Source of the DNA: Ferrovibrio sp035304305
GTDB lineage: Bacteria > Pseudomonadota > Alphaproteobacteria > Ferrovibrionales > Ferrovibrionaceae
Assembly (NCBI RefSeq): GCF_035304305.1
Contig: NZ_DATGQG010000022.1
Coordinates: 1-64,000 of the forward strand
DNA length: 64,000 bases
Direction: 5' to 3'
Shown here: piece after piece, positions 24,494 to 32,354 of the stretch
How positions within the stretch are numbered: the stretch's first letter is position 1
Layout: every line of letters starts with the position of its first letter
Position numbers and translations under genes: made by a program
The notes under the pieces: model-generated
What the model saw: only the letters and a program-made list of their open reading frames with translations
What the model was told of the DNA's origin: nothing
Databases searched by the model: none

Positions 24494-25218
24494 TTCTCCG
24501 GGCGCTTGGTCTTGGCACCGATCCGGCTGGCGGGGTGGTGGAGTCCGGATCCGGCGGCCGCGCCGCCACACATCTCTTTTCGGATCGCCGGGATGCCGGC
24601 CGTCAGCTGGCTGCCCGTCTGGAGCATTTCCGCGAGCAGGAACCGGTCGTTCTGGGATTGCCGCGGGGCGGCATACCGGTTGCCTATGAGATTGCCAGAA
24701 GCCTGGAGGCGCCGCTCGACCTGCTCATGGTCCGCAAGATTTGCGCGCCCGAGCAGGCGGAGCTGGCGATAGGTGCGGTTGTCGACGGCGCCACCCCTCA
24801 GGTGGTTCTCAACGAAGATCTGGTGGAACGCCTGGGTGTGTCCAAGGACTACGTCGCAATGCAACGGCTGGATCAGCTGGCAGAGATCGAACGCCGGCGC
24901 CAGCTCTACCGCGGTGACACACAGGCGGTCGACACGGCGGGGCGGCTTGTCATACTGGCTGACGACGGGATTGCCACCGGCGCATCTGTGAGGGCCGCGC
25001 TGCTGGCGCTTTCGCGTACCGGTCCGGCGCACCTGGTCCTTGCCATCCCCGTGGCCGCACCCAACGCATTGCAGGCGATTTCATCAATGGCAAACGAAAC
25101 CATCTGCCTGGCCACGCCGGAGAGTTTCGATGCGGTCAGCCGCTACTATGCTGATTTCGAACAGACGAGCGATGAAGAGGTGATCGACCTGCTTGCTGCA
25201 TCCCGCTACGGGATTTGA
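24490..25218 (+). CDS. Phosphoribosyltransferase-family protein
   Basis: 242 residues. The central type I PRTase fold has RRDAGRQLAARLEHF, VVLGLPRGGIPVAYEIARSL, VRKICAPEQAELAIGAV and the PRPP loop VILADDGIATGASVRAAL. The C-terminal hood includes AIPVAAPNALQAISSMANETICLATPESFDAVSRYYADF. This uncharacterised branch is often found alone or fused to a dienelactone-hydrolase-like domain; here it is stand-alone. The first about 35 residues are weakly conserved, so a slightly later start is possible. It is translationally coupled to the HPF/cold-shock gene. The substrate is unknown. Confidence 0.85.
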   Translation: MILRALGLGTDPAGGVVESGSGGRAATHLFSDRRDAGRQLAARLEHFREQEPVVLGLPRGGIPVAYEIARSLEAPLDLLMVRKICAPEQAELAIGAVVDGATPQVVLNEDLVERLGVSKDYVAMQRLDQLAEIERRRQLYRGDTQAVDTAGRLVILADDGIATGASVRAALLALSRTGPAHLVLAIPVAAPNALQAISSMANETICLATPESFDAVSRYYADFEQTSDEEVIDLLAASRYGI

Positions 25219-25552
25219 CCTGAATGCGGTCAGCAGCAGGCGACGAGAACGCCCGTTAAGTTCTTCAAATCCAACTGTCGGAGCCCCAGCCGAGAATGAC
25301 GATACTCCACTCGGTTTTGGGAATGTTAATGCAAAGTGGCATTGGAATAGGCATTCCGCCGACGAGGAGGACAGCCAATCGCCAAATCCGCACGGTGATC
25401 CAGCAGCCTCACCGACTTCCGGAAGCGGACTAGGACCTGCCTGCTTTGAAACATTGCTTCGACTGCGTGGAGTTGGACGCAGGAACAGATCCACAGCAGC
25501 AACAGGACCTCCGTTCCGGGAACCTGCCCCGGAATCCGGCGTTGGGGTTTTC
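25219..25552 (+). other. 334-base stretch without a recognisable gene
   Basis: The frame of the next gene is open through here, but the translation is low-complexity and polar with no family resemblance. The only structure seen is the inverted repeat GGAAT-AGGC-ATTCC at 25344-25357, possibly part of the promoter of the YbhN/YbhP-type pair. Confidence 0.5.
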
Positions 25553-26500
25553 ATGAGAAGGCAGGTTATCCTTACAATTGTCGGGATTACGGCGAGCTGT
25601 GTCGGGCTCTTCCTGCTGTATCGCGTTTTTCAGAAGAACGACCTGCGCGAAGTTCTGGCGGTGGTCGCCTCTGTGCCGCCGCTCGTGGTGATCATTGCCG
25701 TCATTTTCACGGCCTGCAGCTTCCTCTGCATTATTGTTCTCGAGTCGCTGGCCGTACGCTATGCCGGGCAGCCGGTTTCGGCGGGAAGAGTAGTGGCGAC
25801 ATCCATTGCGGCGATCGGCGTAGGACACGCAATCGGTTTGGCGGCGCTGAGCAGTGGTGCGGTCCGCTACAGGATGTACAGCCATGCCGGAATGAACCTG
25901 TTTGCCGTCGGCAAGGTGGTTGTATTCTCAGGTATCAGTGTTGCGTCCGGCTATGCTCTTGTCGGCGGAGCAGCATTGTTGTGGCGTGGAGAGTTCCTGG
26001 CGCCGCTTCTCGGGTTTCCCGCTTCAGTCATTCGGGGATTCGCTGCTGCAATCCTTGTCGCTCTACTCATCTACATTCTGCTCTGTGCATTCCTACGCCG
26101 CACAGCGACCATCCGTCGTCACCGGTTTCGTTTGCCGTCACTGAAGCTTGCCCTTGGGCAAGTGGTGGCCAGCAGCGTCAACCTGCTGTGCGTCGCTGCC
26201 GTGCTGTATATGGCTCTTCAGAGCTTCGCTTCCGTTGACTATCCGGTTGTTGCAATGCTTTATGTTGGCTCGGATATGTCTGCTGTTATCGGCCATGTTC
26301 CCGGCGGCTGGGGTCTGCTGGAATTCATCATAACGAGTGCACTATCCGAAGAGGGGCATCAGGTGCTTTCCGGAGTCATCCTGTTTCGAGCAATATATTA
26401 CCTGTTGCCGCTTCTGGTCGGATTGCTGGTATTCCTTGCTGACGAACTGCGTCGCCGCCACGTGAAGCGAGCCGGGGAGCCGGCCGCCTGCCGGACCTGA
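25553..26500 (+). CDS. YbhN/UPF0104-family polytopic membrane protein (LPG-synthase transmembrane-like)
   Basis: 315 residues from ATG 25553, where the hydrophobic protein begins (MRRQVILTIVGITASCVGLFL). About eight membrane segments are visible. Family landmarks are the AIGVGHAIGLAALSSGAVRYRMYS region and the C-terminal MLYVGSDMSAVIGHVPGGWGLLEFI followed by LFRAIYYLLPLLVG. The family is related to the flippase-like half of MprF and to AglD; lipid-linked substrates are likely. The gene is followed 7 nt later by an endonuclease/exonuclease/phosphatase gene, as in E. coli where ybhN and ybhP flank cardiolipin synthase clsB. A clsB gene is absent here. Confidence 0.83.
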   Translation: MRRQVILTIVGITASCVGLFLLYRVFQKNDLREVLAVVASVPPLVVIIAVIFTACSFLCIIVLESLAVRYAGQPVSAGRVVATSIAAIGVGHAIGLAALSSGAVRYRMYSHAGMNLFAVGKVVVFSGISVASGYALVGGAALLWRGEFLAPLLGFPASVIRGFAAAILVALLIYILLCAFLRRTATIRRHRFRLPSLKLALGQVVASSVNLLCVAAVLYMALQSFASVDYPVVAMLYVGSDMSAVIGHVPGGWGLLEFIITSALSEEGHQVLSGVILFRAIYYLLPLLVGLLVFLADELRRRHVKRAGEPAACRT

Positions 26501-26507
26501 GGCGCCT

Positions 26508-27302
26508 ATGCCTCCGTTGCGGGTCGTCACCTACAACATCCATTCCTGCGTCGGGAATGATCGCAAGTATGACCCTGCCCGTACCCTTGCCGTGCTGAAG
26601 GAACTCGATGCCGATATCATCGCTCTGCAGGAGGTCGGCGGTTATCCAGCTGACGGTGGCGAGCAGATAGACTTCTTCGCCGAACAGCTTGGCATGTCTG
26701 CCGTATCAGGCCTGCACCTCCGCCGACGACGGGTGCAGTTCGGCAATGCCCTGCTGGCGAAAGGCGAGATCCACGTCACGGATCAGATCAATCTGAGCGT
26801 CTCGAGACTGGAGCCGCGCAGCGCGATCGATGCTGTCGTCGAAACCCGAAATGGTAATCTGCGTGTCATCGCCACCCACCTTGGTCTGCTGCCCCGCGAC
26901 CGCAGGCGCCAGATCGATCTGCTCGCGGCGGTGCTGCAGCTGCGCGTGATGCCGCTTACCGTTCTGATGGGTGACTTCAACGTCTTCGGTCGTGAGCGCA
27001 AGGTGCTGCGCCGCATCGGCGCGCCGCACCCGTTGCCCGTGCTGCGCAGCTTTCCGTCGCGCCGCCCGCTGATGTCTCTGGACCGCCTCTGGACCCTTCC
27101 GAATGCGAACCTGCTGAGCCTCGCAGTGCATCGCACGCCTCTGTCAGTGGTCGCGTCCGACCATCTCCCGCTGATCGCCGAGATCGATCCCGCTGTCGCA
27201 GAGGTAGCAGCCGAGGATTCGGACGACCTTCCGGCTGGACTCCCCGAGCCGGCAGAAGCGTGGCCGGCTCGCTACTTAAGGTGGCGAAAGGCGTCACAGT
27301 AA
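26508..27302 (+). CDS. Endonuclease/exonuclease/phosphatase family protein (YbhP-like)
   Basis: 264 residues. The EEP metal-dependent phosphohydrolase motifs are in order: VVTYNIHSCVGNDRKYD (Asn), IIALQEVGGY (Glu), VIATHLGLL (His), LMGDFNVFG (Asp/Asn) and VVASDHLPLIAEI (terminal Asp-His pair). No signal peptide is seen. Likely substrates are phosphodiesters, possibly lipid-derived given the neighbouring YbhN-type membrane protein. The C-terminal tail after residue 230 is acidic and Pro/Ala-rich and probably unstructured. Confidence 0.85.
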   Translation: MPPLRVVTYNIHSCVGNDRKYDPARTLAVLKELDADIIALQEVGGYPADGGEQIDFFAEQLGMSAVSGLHLRRRRVQFGNALLAKGEIHVTDQINLSVSRLEPRSAIDAVVETRNGNLRVIATHLGLLPRDRRRQIDLLAAVLQLRVMPLTVLMGDFNVFGRERKVLRRIGAPHPLPVLRSFPSRRPLMSLDRLWTLPNANLLSLAVHRTPLSVVASDHLPLIAEIDPAVAEVAAEDSDDLPAGLPEPAEAWPARYLRWRKASQ

Positions 27303-27396
27303 TGTCTTGAGTATTCCGCGGCGCGCCTCCATGCATTCCCATCTCAGTAGACCGCCGTTCTGCGGCGTGCCTCGCAGTCAACGATGGAGAAAAGCC

Positions 27397-27957
27397 ATGA
27401 AGCGCAATCTCGCAATCGTTTCAGCCCTCGGACTCGTGTTCCTGACCTCTGCTCCAGTCCTCAGCCAGGAAGCGCCACCGACGCCGGGTGATCGCCCCAG
27501 CGCCGGCACCGGTATTGCAAATCCCCCGGCGGCCCGTTCAGGCACAATGACCTCACAGCCCGGCACCGGCACCGCGGAGGTGAGGGGCAACCGCCTGATT
27601 GGTGCCGACGTGAAGAGTGCCAATAACGAAAAGATCGGCGATGTCAGCGAGGTGCTCGTCAGTACCGATGGTCGGATCAACGCCATCGTGGTGTCGGTGG
27701 GCGGGTTCCTCGGCATGGGCGATCGCAAAGTGGCCTTGCCGTGGGAGCAGCTTCGCTTCAGCAGCGAAGGCAACGATCTGATCGTAATGGCTTCGGCAAC
27801 GAAGGAATCGCTGAAGGAGATGCCTGAATATCGTGACCCGCCACGCGCACGCGGAAGCGGCGAGCGGGCCGCTCCCCGGGCCGAAGGTGGCTCCATGCCT
27901 GGCGCCGCCGGCAATCGGGATACATCCCGGCCGGTGCGGCCGGTTCCGACGGAGTAA
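27397..27957 (+). CDS. Exported PRC-barrel domain protein
   Basis: 186 residues from ATG 27397, preceded by GGAGAAA. A signal peptide (MKRNLAIVSALGLVFLTSAPVLSQ) predicts export. After a Pro/Gly/Ala-rich spacer, residues about 65-135 form a PRC-barrel: GNRLIGADVKSANNEKIGDVSEVLV, then INAIVVSVGGFLGMGDRKVALPW (in part) and LIVMASATKESLKEMPEY. The C-terminal 45 residues are disordered and Arg/Gly/Pro-rich. Such periplasmic PRC proteins are common in alphaproteobacteria, often stress-induced, with unknown partners. Confidence 0.83.
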   Translation: MKRNLAIVSALGLVFLTSAPVLSQEAPPTPGDRPSAGTGIANPPAARSGTMTSQPGTGTAEVRGNRLIGADVKSANNEKIGDVSEVLVSTDGRINAIVVSVGGFLGMGDRKVALPWEQLRFSSEGNDLIVMASATKESLKEMPEYRDPPRARGSGERAAPRAEGGSMPGAAGNRDTSRPVRPVPTE

Positions 27958-27975
27958 AGAGTAAGAGATGACGGG

Positions 27976-28005
27976 AGGGGCGGCTGCACATGCGCAGCCG
28001 CCTCT
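27976..28005. terminator. Bidirectional terminator between PRC-barrel and flgN-like genes
   Basis: A stem AGGGGCGGCTGC / GCAGCCGCCTCT (12 pairs including one G-T) with a 6-nt loop ACATGC is followed on the plus strand by a T-rich segment. It sits between convergent genes ending at 27957 and 28016. Confidence 0.75.
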
Positions 28006-28015
28006 TATTGTCTGT

Positions 28016-28552
28016 TCAGCAGCGCTCGTTGCTGAACAGCGATACGGGCTGACGCGCGGCGTAGTTCGCCGTCAGATTGGTCATACCGCCGTTGCGGCCA
28101 TAGCCGGTGCCGAGCTGGCTCTGTTTGGTGGCGCCGCGGATGATGGCGTCCAGCAGGATTTTGTTCGCATCGCGTGCGGTACGGACCTTCAGTTCGTTTA
28201 CCTTCCCGACTTTCTGCATGTCGTTGAGCAATTCCTCGAAGGCATCGCGCTCGGCGGTCGTGGCGTTGGTAAGGACTTCAGGGTGACGTTTCACCACCTG
28301 CTGCTTTTCCCGCAGCAACCCTGCAATGATGCGCTTCTGCTCTGTCAGGCGGGGTAATCCGTCATAGTCATACCGGTCAAGCGCCTCGTTCTCCTCCGCC
28401 ATGATGTCGCGGAGCTGAATGACGAGGTCGCTCAGTTCGGCGATGGTTGGCGGCAGAGCGCCGGCGCCGTGATTGTCGACCATGCGTGTTGGCAACGGCG
28501 CAGCGTTGCGCGGTGATGGCCTGGCTGGCATGGGGCGGGTGGGCTGGCTCAC
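28016..28552 (-). CDS. flgN: FlgN/FlbY-family flagellar protein
   Basis: 178 residues from GTG 28552, which overlaps the stop of the rod-binding gene (GTGA). The centre is a FlgN-like helical hairpin: [49 protein letters not shown] (read in part), followed by a second helix with the motif VKRHPEV...[30 protein letters not shown]. FlgN chaperones hook-filament junction proteins before export. Third in the flgI operon, this matches the position of FlbY in Caulobacter. The N-terminal 25 residues are Pro-rich and the start may be further in. Confidence 0.75.
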
Positions 28553-28881
28553 GAAGCGGCCTCCTGCAACTTGAGGATCTGATCGTAGACCATGTCGGCA
28601 ATGCCAAGGCCGCGGCCCTTGGCCATCTGCCGGCCATACTGGTCATTGAGGAAAGAGCGCCAGGTCGTTTCCGCCTGACCGCCGCCGAATGTTTTGTCGG
28701 GCTGGATATTCGAGGTCATGACTTCGACGATCTGGCTCAGGAAGAAGGCTTCGAATTCCTCGGCCGCCTTGCGGGCCTTGGCTTCGTTCATGCCGCTGCC
28801 GAAGCTGGTCGCACGCTGGGCGCGCGCCTGCTCGACGGCGTAGGAGTTGATGGCGGGGGCGGCGAAGATTGCATCCGACAT
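28549..28881 (-). CDS. Rod-binding protein (FlgJ N-terminal-type, CheL-like)
   Basis: 110 residues, corresponding only to the rod-binding half of FlgJ. Signature: [21 protein letters not shown], then [39 protein letters not shown] (read in part). The C-terminal muramidase domain of enterobacterial FlgJ is absent, as usual in alphaproteobacteria (Caulobacter CheL), where a separate lytic enzyme opens the peptidoglycan. It lies 7 nt after flgI and overlaps flgN, so the three are one transcript from the sigma-54 promoter at 30274-30289. Confidence 0.87.
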
Positions 28882-28888
28882 GACGACC

Positions 28889-30217
28889 TCACATCACCTG
28901 GATTTCAGCCTGCAATGCGCCGGCGGCCTTGATCGCCTGAAGGATGGTGATCATGTCACGCGGGCCGACACCCAGCGCGTTCAGGCCATCAACCAGCTCC
29001 TGGAGCGACACACCGCGGTTCAACACACCCAGCCGGCGATCGGACTGGTCATCCACCTGGATATCAGTGCGGGGCACGACGACCGTCTGGGCACCGCCGC
29101 CGATCTGGCCGGGTACGGTGGGCGTGCCGGTGCCGGGCACGGCCTGGGTAATCGTGTCGAAAACGAAGTTGCCGAGCGCATCGCGGACGGGCTGGCCGTC
29201 GGGGCCAATGCGGGGCACCTGCACGGTACCGGTTGCCGGCGAGGTGCCGGCAATGCCGGCCACGCCGACCGGGCCCGGGGCGAAGGGATTGGGCTGCGAG
29301 ACCTGCGGGGTCTCGGTGATGCGGACGGTCAGCTGGCCCTGGGCGATGGCGACGGTATCGATGCGGACATTCGGACCCATGACGATGGTGCCGGAACGCT
29401 CGTCGATGACGACGCGGGCCATCTGGTCTGCTTCGACCTGCAGCTGCTCGATGGCGGTCATGAAACCGATGATGTCGTTCCGCCAGTGATCGGGGATGTC
29501 GATCTGGACGGTACTCGGATCCATCGCGCGGGCCGTGGGCACGCCGGCGAGGGTGGAAATGGCCTGGCTGATACGCCGGGCGGTGGTCAGATCAGGGTTC
29601 TTCAGTGCCAACCGCAGCACCGGCAGCGACGTCAGCTCAAAGCCGACTTCGCGCTCGACGATGGCGCCGTTGGCGATGCGGCCGGAAGTCGGCACGCCGC
29701 GGGTGATCTGGGCGGCGGCGCCCTGGGCGCGGAAGCCGGAAATGGCAATCGCACCCTGGGCGACGGCATAGACCTCGCCATCGGCGCCGAGCAGAGGGGT
29801 GACCAGCAGGGTGCCGCCCTGCAGGCTCTTGGCATCGCCCATGGTAGAAACGGTGACGTCGATGCGGCTGCCATGGCGGGCGAAGGGGGGCAGCACGGCG
29901 GTAACCATCACGGCGGCCAGGTTGTTAGTGCGGAAGGTACCGGCGTCGCGGATGTTGACGCCGAAGCGCTCCAGCATGGCCTGCAGGCTCTGGCGGGTGA
30001 ACGGGGCGTTGGTCAGGCTGTCACCAGTGCCGTCCAGGCCGACCACCAGGCCGTAGCCGACCAGCATGTTGTCACGGATGCCCTCGAAATCGGCGATGTC
30101 CTTGATGCGCGAGCCGGCCCAGGCGGGGGTCGGCAGGGCGATCAGGGCAGCAAGCAGCAGCACCAGGACCTTGCCCGGCAGGCGGCGGATCTGCAGTCGT
30201 TCGGCGAAGCGGGTCAT
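28889..30217 (-). CDS. flgI: Flagellar P-ring protein FlgI with an extra internal segment
   Basis: 442 residues from ATG 30217, preceded by AAGGAAG. A signal peptide ([22 protein letters not shown]) precedes [30 protein letters not shown], the FlgI hallmark. The C-terminus [29 protein letters not shown] is canonical. Typical FlgI is about 365-375 residues; here a Gly/Pro-rich segment of about 60 residues (from [11 protein letters not shown] to IGGGAQ) is inserted between the PQVSQPNPF motif and VVVPRTD. The P-ring surrounds the rod in the periplasm. The gene leads the flgI-cheL-flgN operon and is divergent from fliX. Confidence 0.92.
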
Positions 30218-30273
30218 CGCATCTTCCTTCAAACTCGCGGACGGCCAGAACGGACCATCCCGCAGAAGATGGA

Positions 30274-30289
30274 TGCGAGTTCCGTGCCA
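30274..30289 (-). promoter_or_regulatory. Sigma-54 promoter for flgI
   Basis: The minus strand reads TGGCACGGAACTCGCA: -24 element TGGCACG, -12 element TCGCA, with GG and GC exactly 10 nt apart. The predicted start of transcription is near 30262, leaving about 45 nt of leader before flgI. Confidence 0.85.
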
Positions 30290-30342
30290 GAGGGTATTTT
30301 GTTGATTTTCCTTGCTTTTGTTGCAGGACTAGGGCTGCCCGG

Positions 30343-30357
30343 CGGCAAAATTTGCCG
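30343..30357. promoter_or_regulatory. FlbD-type enhancer palindrome between flgI and fliX
   Basis: A perfect palindrome CGGCAAA-A-TTTGCCG, about 88 nt upstream of the predicted flgI start of transcription and 56 nt upstream of the fliX start codon. CGGCAA half-sites are known for FlbD/FlrC, the flagellar NtrC-family activators of sigma-54 promoters. Its placement fits activation of flgI and possibly repression or activation of fliX. Confidence 0.65.
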
Positions 30358-30412
30358 TCTTTACCTGCGCAGCCTTCTCAGGCACCATGGCTTTCAACAA
30401 GGCCGAAATCCC

Positions 30413-30847
30413 ATGAGCATCAACAAGATCGGCGGGCCGGGCGGGATCAAGCCCGGTGCCCCCAAGCGTTCGTCCGGCACCGGTTCAACCGGTGACACCA
30501 GCTTTTCCAGCCTGCTGAAGCCGGTAGAGAGGCCGTCCGGCCAGGTCGGCCAGACGGCGCCCGTCGCGGCGCTGGACGCCATGCTGACGGTCCAGTCCGT
30601 GGACGACCAAGGAGGGGGGAACCGCAGGAACCGGCAGCGCGCTTTCGAGCGCGGCTCCGGGCTGCTGGAGCACCTCGATGAAATCCGGCTTGGATTGCTG
30701 GAAGGACGCCTGCCGGCGGCCAAGCTGCAGGCGCTGGCGCAGCTGCTGCGGAGTGAAAAGCTCCATGTCGAGGACCCCCGCCAGGCGGAGGTTCTCGCCG
30801 AAATTGAACTCCGCTGTGCCGTCGAGCTGGCCAAGCTCGGCCTGTGA
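30413..30847 (+). CDS. fliX: Flagellar assembly regulator FliX
   Basis: 144 residues from ATG 30413. The frame is open for 1.5 kb upstream, but that part is antisense to flgI and was rejected. A disordered Gly/Pro/Ser-rich N-terminus is followed by the FliX core: LLEHLDEIRLGLLEGRLPAAKLQALAQLL and EDPRQAEVLAEIELRCAVELAKLG (each read in part). FliX in Caulobacter couples completion of early basal-body stages to FlbD activity and so to sigma-54 transcription. The divergent arrangement with flgI and the intervening CGGCAA palindrome match that circuit. Confidence 0.88.
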   Translation: MSINKIGGPGGIKPGAPKRSSGTGSTGDTSFSSLLKPVERPSGQVGQTAPVAALDAMLTVQSVDDQGGGNRRNRQRAFERGSGLLEHLDEIRLGLLEGRLPAAKLQALAQLLRSEKLHVEDPRQAEVLAEIELRCAVELAKLGL

Positions 30848-30992
30848 CACCGGCGGGCAATCCGTTTCTTCCTGAAAAATCAAATACTTAAGGCGTGATC
30901 GACGAGCTTGCCCCGGGCGGGCCCGATTCATATACTCCGCGCGCCGCGACGGGGTGTCTTGAGTCGTCGCAGGTCTGTCGGAGGGGTTTCGA

Positions 30993-31412
30993 ATGGGAAT
31001 TCAGTTAAAAGCGAATTATCGGCCGACTGAGAACGAGCCCTTCATGAACCCGCGCATGAAGGAATATTTCCGGCGCAAGCTGATTGCCTGGAAGGAAGAT
31101 ATCCTGCGGGAGTCCAACCAGACGCTGCAGCATCTGCAGGAGGATACCACCCAAGAGCCGGATATCGCCGATCGCGCGTCGACCGAAACCGACCGCGCGC
31201 TCGAGTTGCGGACCCGGGATCGCCAGCGGAAGCTGATCGCCAAGATCGACGCCGCCATCAAGCGGATTGAGGACGGCTCCTACGGCTACTGCGAGGAGAC
31301 CGGCGAGCCGATCTCGCTCAAGCGTCTCGAAGCCCGTCCGATCGCTACCCTGTCGATCGAGGCGCAGGAGCGGCATGAGCGCCGCGAGCGCACCCATCGC
31401 GACGACCTCTGA
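30993..31412 (+). CDS. dksA: RNA polymerase-binding transcription factor DksA
   Basis: 139 residues. A coiled coil (NPRMKEYFRRKLIAWKEDILRES...) carries the acidic tip (TTQEPDIADRASTETDRALEL), followed by the globular motif GYCEETGEPISLKRLEARPIATLSIEAQERHERRER (read in part). DksA binds in the RNA polymerase secondary channel and potentiates ppGpp. The four-Cys zinc site is reduced to a single Cys (C-T-S-A pattern), as often in alphaproteobacteria, so zinc is probably not bound. Location between fliX and flgH matches Caulobacter-type gene order. A strong terminator follows. Confidence 0.92.
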   Translation: MGIQLKANYRPTENEPFMNPRMKEYFRRKLIAWKEDILRESNQTLQHLQEDTTQEPDIADRASTETDRALELRTRDRQRKLIAKIDAAIKRIEDGSYGYCEETGEPISLKRLEARPIATLSIEAQERHERRERTHRDDL

Positions 31413-31440
31413 AGCCGCCGCCGCTGCAGCCAGAATGACG

Positions 31441-31468
31441 AAAAGGCCGGTCTTCTGACCGGCCTTTT
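31441..31468. terminator. Bidirectional rho-independent terminator between dksA and flgH
   Basis: AAAAGGCCGGTC, loop TTCT, GACCGGCCTTTT form a perfect 12-bp stem flanked by A and T runs. It can terminate dksA on the plus strand and the flgF-G-A-H operon on the minus strand. Confidence 0.93.
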
Positions 31469-31571
31469 GCGTTGCTGCGCCCCTGGCGTTCTTGCCGCGG
31501 TCCGCTTCCTGCGGTCCTTACGCGCGTTCTGGCGTGCCCGGATCTCCGGACGGGGGCGGAATAATCCTGGC

Positions 31572-32327
31572 TTAGAACGGGAAGATGATGTCGTAGATCT
31601 GCTGGCCCCAGCGGGCCTGCTGCACGTCGGAGAGCTGGCCGCGGCCGCCATAGGAGATGCGGGCTTCCGCCATCTGGGTGTGGTTCACCACGTTCGTCGC
31701 GGTGATATCCTCCGGCCGGACGATGCCCTGGACCAGCAATTCGCGGATCTCGTTGTTGACGCGGATTTCCTGACGGCCCTGCACGACGAGGTTGCCATTC
31801 GGCAGCACCTGGGTGACCAGCGCCGCGACGTTGACGCGGATCTGCTCCTGCCGGTTGATCTGGCCCTGCCCCTGGACCTGGCTTTCGGATTCGACGCCGA
31901 CCGCGCTGGAAGGCGTGATGCCACTGAAGATGCGCTCCAGGGCCCCGGTTTCGATGCCGAGGAAGTTGGGCAGGCCTGCGCTCTCGCTGTTGCCGCGCGA
32001 GGTGGAGGTATTGTTCTGCACCTGGGCGCGATCCTGCAGGTCGACGCTGACGGTCAGGATGTCGCCGACCTTGGTGGCGCGCTGGTCCTTGAAGAACTGC
32101 CGCGCGCCGGAGCGCCACAGGGAGTTGGCATGGCGCGGCTGCACTTCCGGCGCCGGCATCGGCAGGCTGACCGGACGATAGTCGCGCCGCTCGGTCGGGT
32201 TATCGATCTTGCTCATCTTCGGCGGCTGGCCGATCTCCGCGAGGCGGTCGAGATTGCCGCAGGCGCCAAGCGAGACGGCGAAGCCTGCGATCGCGAGCAG
32301 ACGGAGCGGGGGGAGGGTGCGGATCAT
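31572..32327 (-). CDS. flgH: Flagellar L-ring lipoprotein FlgH
   Basis: 251 residues. The N-terminus is a lipoprotein signal with lipobox LGAC followed by Gly (FAVSLGACG), placing it in the outer membrane. The family segments SLWRSGARQFFKDQRATKVGDILTV and GNLVVQGRQEIRVNNEIREL are present, ending with GQQIYDIIFPF. It forms the outer-membrane bushing around the distal rod. It is last in the flgF-flgG-flgA-flgH operon, 27 nt after flgA, and converges on dksA. Confidence 0.95.
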   Translation of the reverse strand: MIRTLPPLRLLAIAGFAVSLGACGNLDRLAEIGQPPKMSKIDNPTERRDYRPVSLPMPAPEVQPRHANSLWRSGARQFFKDQRATKVGDILTVSVDLQDRAQVQNNTSTSRGNSESAGLPNFLGIETGALERIFSGITPSSAVGVESESQVQGQGQINRQEQIRVNVAALVTQVLPNGNLVVQGRQEIRVNNEIRELLVQGIVRPEDITATNVVNHTQMAEARISYGGRGQLSDVQQARWGQQIYDIIFPF

Positions 32328-32354
32328 GACGGCAATCCTTTCCTGAATCCTGTG

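Noticed and set aside
25193..25552. N-terminal extension of the YbhN-type protein
   Set aside because: The frame is open but polar and low in complexity, overlaps the previous gene, and the family-like membrane protein begins at ATG 25553.
30371..30390. Sigma-54 promoter for fliX (GGCACCATGGCTTTC)
   Set aside because: There is no GC at the -12 position with correct spacing; it would also be too close to the start codon.
28847..30412. Very long open frame on the plus strand ahead of fliX
   Set aside because: It is antisense to flgI, and its Gly/Asp/Ala-rich translation reflects high-GC codon bias of the opposite strand. fliX proper starts at 30413.
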